Shown here in pieces: positions 60,081 through 64,000 of a DNA stretch of 64,000 nucleotides (the stretch's first letter is position 1; every line of letters begins with the position of its first letter). The position numbers were made by a program, and so were the translations under genes. The stretch is from the NCBI GenBank assembly GCA_030248195.1, contig JASAND010024053.1, positions 54,362 through 118,361 of the forward strand, written 5' to 3'. The notes beneath the pieces were generated by a model. That model made no database searches. It was not told where the DNA came from and was given only the letters and a program-made list of their open reading frames with translations. The stretch comes from Trissonchulus latispiculum. Taxonomy: Eukaryota; Nematoda; Enoplea; Enoplida; Ironidae.

Positions 60081-60536
60081 CCCAGATATATGCAACCGTC
60101 TGTCTTTTCTTATTGCTGGCTTACTGCACAAATCGACAGAAGTCGAATAATGGAAAGGCCACGCTAAATAAGCTCTTGCTAACGAAAAGCAGTTAAGTAT
60201 ACCATCACTTAGAAACTAAGAGACAAAGGAAACTAGCATACTTTTAAGGCAGTTATTAATATGAAATTTTTTCAGCACCATTATATAAAACGATTGATTT
60301 CTTCAGACGAGCAAAAAACTGTATATAATTCAAATGAAAAAAATGACCCAGTCCCAAACTGGACGTATACAAACAACCAACATAGAATACTCTTGCTTGC
60401 TAATCAAAGAAATTTCAAAATCAATTAATTTCAAAAGCCTCTAGAGGCCTGCCTAACAGCCCAAGGAAGATTAGCTGGAATGAAATCAAAAACAAAAAGT
60501 TTAAACTTGATTAAATTAAAATGCTTGCCATACACC

Positions 60537-60574
<38 letters not shown>

Positions 60575-60960
60575 CAATAAACACCTCAAAAAGTTAACTT
60601 CACCAAACTAGGGCAATAAGCTGGCACTCCAAACATGACACAAAACAACAACAACAACAGTGATGGCGCTAAACATCCAGACACTTTTAATAAACAACAA
60701 AAAAAGAAAAAATTTTAAACAATCAAATCAACCGGGCAAAAACAAAGAAGCCATAAATTCATCAGAAATAAATATTATACAAAAATTACTAACATAAAGT
60801 ACCATACACTATTCTAATCATACGCATATTAAGCCCAGCCAAAACAAAATTTAAGTACACAATGATTGGCAACGAATATCTACCTAATTTCTAGCGAACA
60901 AGAAAAATTGTTAAACTAACAACCAATTTTAATTACACAATATTCAAAAATTAATTAATA
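60081..60960. other. Non-coding, includes (AT)n; likely copine 3' UTR and flank
   Basis: An (AT)n tract spans about 60538-60573. Directly left of the copine stop the sequence is A-rich on the plus strand. An ATTAAA-type signal on the minus strand is possible near 60690 but weak. Confidence 0.35.
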
Positions 60961-60965
60961 AAAGT

Positions 60966-63788
60966 CTACGGAGGTGGAGCACTGGGGCCAGATCTTGTTG
61001 ACTGATGGAATGAGCCGCCTGAGTACTGGGGCGGGTAGGGGGCACCCTGCCCGCCAGGGCCAGAATGAGGTGGATACGGGCCCCCAGGGGGTCCACCCCC
61101 AGGGTACGGGGGAGCACCGTGGTGCTGCGGAGGGGGATAGTAGGTGTGCTGCGGCGGTCCACCGGACTGGGACGGATATCCGGGGTAACCGGGAGCTTGA
61201 GCTGGGGGATAGCCGGGTGGACCACCCCCGCCCCCACCCCCAGGGCCAGAATAGGAATATTGAGCGGAGGGATAGGGTGCCGATCCTGCAGTCATTGGAT
61301 AACCACCACCACCCCCACCGCTGGGAGGATAACCAGGGGGTCCCCCAGAGTTCGGGGGGTAACCGGGGGCTCCTCCTGAAGGAGGGGGATACCCACCGCC
61401 ACCAGCCAGCGGATATGGAGACGGTCCCCCACCACTGCCAGCAGGAGGATATGGAGAGGGTCCCCCACCGCCACCACCAGCAGGATATGGAGACGGTCCC
61501 CCTCCAGCAGAAGGATAGGGAGATGGTCCCCCGCCGCCACCAGCAGGAGGATATGGAGACGGTCCCCCACCAGCGGGGGGATAAGGAGATGGTCCCCCTC
61601 CGCCACCAGCAGCAGGGGGATACGGCGATCGTCCCCCACCACCACCGCCACTGCCCAGATTCATTTGCGCCATTCCAGCATTGAGATCACCAGGCGGGGG
61701 TTCCTGGGGAGGGGGTGCCGCGGGTGCCATCTGTGCCACATCCACGGCGGGCGGGGGTTTGGCCTTAATGCCCCGCTGAATCATCCAGGAGGTCAGCTGG
61801 TGGGGGACTTCGGCCAGAACGTCCTTGGCCAGTCGGGCCTGGCTCAGCTCAAAGTTGCTCCCGCTGGACTGGTACTTGCGAAATGGAACAAACTGAAACA
61901 GACAAAAAAACGTGGGGGAAATCAACCCAGGTCGTTTCATAATCACCAAAAAACAGACAAAAATCTACTAAAAACTACAAAAACCAAATGTCTTCGCCTA
62001 GCTGAACATTTTGCTTTGGCCAAAAAATATTGAAATATTGAACCGAAACAGCAATCCCAGCCAGTTTTCTCTGAACCAAGGTTGGCTAATCCGAAAAGTC
62101 TAAACGATCCCAACCCGTTCAATCAATCCTACCTGAACAATATCGCGTTCTGCATAACGACCGCCGGCATTCAGCCGCTGATTATCCGAGTCCAATTCGT
62201 CCATTGCTGCAAACACGAAAAAACAAAATAAACAAAAATTGTAAAAAAGCAAACAAATACAAATAAAAAAGTTAAAAATTCCTCAAACTCCTCAAAATTA
62301 ACTATAATTCAATCTACGTTGCTGTGCAATTCTTATGCCATAGGGACAACTGCATAAATGTACCTTCAAAGGCATCATTTCCGACACCCACAATAATGAT
62401 GGACATTGGCAGACTTGAGGCCTGAAAACAAACATTTAGTGCTCATTTTTAAAAATACATTATCATTACATTATCAAACATCAAAAATTAAATATCCACA
62501 AAAAGTACGTACCTACATGAATTGAAAGATGTAACAACAACCAACATCCCATATTATTATGTACCATTTATGCCGGCATTTTTTTGGTGGGGAGGGGGGT
62601 TTGGGGGTCCCCCTCCACTTTTCGGAGCCCCCTCCCCCACTTTCGCCCCCCCCCCACTTTTCGGCAAGCCCCCACCCACTTTTTTGGGGGTCCCCCAAAA
62701 GTGTCAAAAAATTAGGTTTTTGAGGTCAAATTTTCAAAAATTTTCTCTACTTTTAGCTAATTTATGGACTTATAAGCTCATTTTAAGCTTAAAAACAGCG
62801 TTTTGTGTTTTTACCCTACAAATGCAAATTTTTCGCTAAAAAGTTAGGTATATTTTTACCTTTGGCTCGCCCCCCCACTTTTCGGAAGCCCCCCTCCACT
62901 TTCAAAACCCAAAAAAATGCCAGTTTATGCAGGCTTTTATGTATAGTCGTACATTAACGATGGCATTTTTGGTGTGTACATGTCAGAGATGACTCCATCC
63001 GTTATGATCAACAGCACGAAATACTGCGATCCGTCCTGTGCACCTGGCTGCAATTCTAAGTATTTAAAAACTAAAACTGAAAATCAAAGTAAAATGTATA
63101 TCCTTGAAAATCTTACTATTGAATGAATAACGTCTTTATTTCAGATTGTTAAAATTGTAAACTAGCTTGCATTTACCATTGAGTTTTTCAGCTCCACGCA
63201 AGAAGCATATCAGCACTGGCTATTTTATTTCTACAGCAGACTGATTAACCCCCTGAACCCAAAATTGCCAAATTCGACAATTGTTTTTTGGGCCGCGTTA
63301 ATCTTCGGGCAAATATCGGAATTTGCCCGATTTCTGAGTTTAGCCAACACATTTTCACATTTTGTACAAAATAGCCCATCAGCTATATAAATCAGGTCTA
63401 AAATCTAGAAAAAACCAAAAACCCCTTTAGTACTCTGGCCACATGATTGATGACGGGGGCAAAGTTGGTGGGACCATAGAGTTGAACGGATATCAGGGAA
63501 CTACAGGTAGGCGCTGAGGACGCCCTCTATCCGATGGACGCGCGGATCTTGAGGGTGCTGATTCTAAACAAACAAATTTTCCAATATTATTATTATGCTT
63601 TGAAAAATCACATTTACAAAAGAATTAAAGTAAAGCATTCTAAAGCAATTCACACAACCCTTGCAAATTCTGCAGAAAAATTGTCAAATAAACATTAACC
63701 AGAATCACTTAAACAGTTTATATACCAATAAATTACAAAATTCATGGGAGATCTTGTCCAGATGGAAGCTTGGCGCCGAAACCCAAGG
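60966..63788 (-). CDS. Copine, 3' part, with long Pro/Tyr/Gly-rich C-terminal tail
   Basis: Minus-strand exons in coding order are 63788-63726 (tentative), 63557-63434, 63047-62953, 62421-62364, 62206-62133 and 61892-60966. They spell the C-terminal half of the copine A domain: [89 protein letters not shown] and [10 protein letters not shown]. After about 50 residues typical of copine ends comes a low-complexity tail of roughly 250 residues with seven SPYP repeats separated by Gly runs, then GYPP and PPYP motifs. Copines are calcium- and phospholipid-binding cytosolic proteins; the two C2 domains would lie right of the window. The three upstream exons each need a one-base frame correction, so either sequence errors or decay affects them. 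The last three exons are intact. Confidence 0.75.
62585..62905. repeat. C-rich dispersed repeat, copy 2, in a copine intron
   Basis: C runs joined by CCACTTTTCGG words at both sides (62610-62700, 62870-62905) flank AT-rich sequence including tcaaattttcaaaaatttt, as in the copy at 59560-60080. It lies in the intron between the exons at 62953-63047 and 62364-62421. Confidence 0.55.
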
Positions 63789-64000
63789 CTGGAAACATTT
63801 TATCACTGAAAGAAAAACAGAAGCTATTCTATACAAACAGTAATAAATTAGTACACAGGAGAGCATAAATAGTCGACATTATGCCTGTAACCACAAACAA
63901 ATTTGGTAGTTAGAGGCAATCGACACTGATAAAACATCTCAAGAGTGATCTTTTTCCGTCACAAACGTCGAAAAATTAGCAGAACTTATATATACGTATA
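63789..64000. other. Right edge, probably copine intron
   Basis: No further copine exon could be recognised between the last tentative exon and the window end. Confidence 0.35.

Noticed and set aside
60974..61684. 236-aa frame opposite the copine tail
   Set aside because: Shadow of the repetitive Pro/Gly-rich coding strand. Splice sites and copine homology fix the minus strand as coding.
62953..63557. Programmed ribosomal frameshifting in the copine
   Set aside because: The required shifts differ in direction and no shared slippery or stop context is evident. Error or decay is simpler.

Overview
The window is animal nuclear DNA. It is AT-rich, intron-bearing and crowded with short mobile elements and satellites, with few genes. 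Introns end in short TTTTAG, TTTCAG or TTTGCAG acceptors. The three recognisable gene types are an astacin protease, FMRFamide-receptor-like GPCRs and a copine. Together these suggest an ecdysozoan invertebrate, perhaps nematode- or tardigrade-like; the species is an inference and cannot be fixed from this sequence. No bacterial operon, rRNA or CRISPR array was seen.

Layout: 1-640 is a foldback element with a 7-bp target duplication. 2424-9317 (+) is a 17-exon gene that I could join in one open frame of 660 residues: signal peptide, lysine-rich pro-region, astacin protease, kringle, EGF-like segment, CUB. One of its introns holds a tRNA-like sequence and another a TIR element. 9.4-18.1 kb is mostly non-coding with SINE-like and hairpin repeats. 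18135-21612 is a 3.5-kb element with 1.09-kb inverted arms, AG...CT ends and a 6-bp CACACA duplication, the signature of a Polinton/Maverick. It lacks the large Polinton genes but carries a zinc-finger ORF overlapping a 142-aa helical ORF, plus a 96-aa ORF in each arm. 21.6-28.9 kb is repeats. 28900-30135 (+) is a single-exon GPCR with a foldback element ending 31 bp before its ATG. 31.3-34.6 kb has a Cys-rich orphan reading frame and no recognised gene. A decayed Merlin-type transposase lies at 37.2-37.7 kb (-). 48.7-51.4 kb is a 749-bp tandem array, and 51.9-54.5 kb is a SINE cluster. 55812-57059 (+) is a second GPCR, paralogous to the first. 57877-58529 is a near-perfect palindrome. 60966-63788 (-) is the 3' part of a copine gene with a long Pro/Tyr/Gly-rich tail, running off the right edge.

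The genes do not form a pathway. The astacin is probably a secreted protease, the two GPCRs are probably neuropeptide receptors, and the copine is a calcium-dependent membrane-binding protein. The points most worth following are the miniature Polinton with its zinc-finger gene and unequally diverged arms, the astacin-kringle-EGF-CUB architecture, and single-base frame breaks in all three upstream copine exons.
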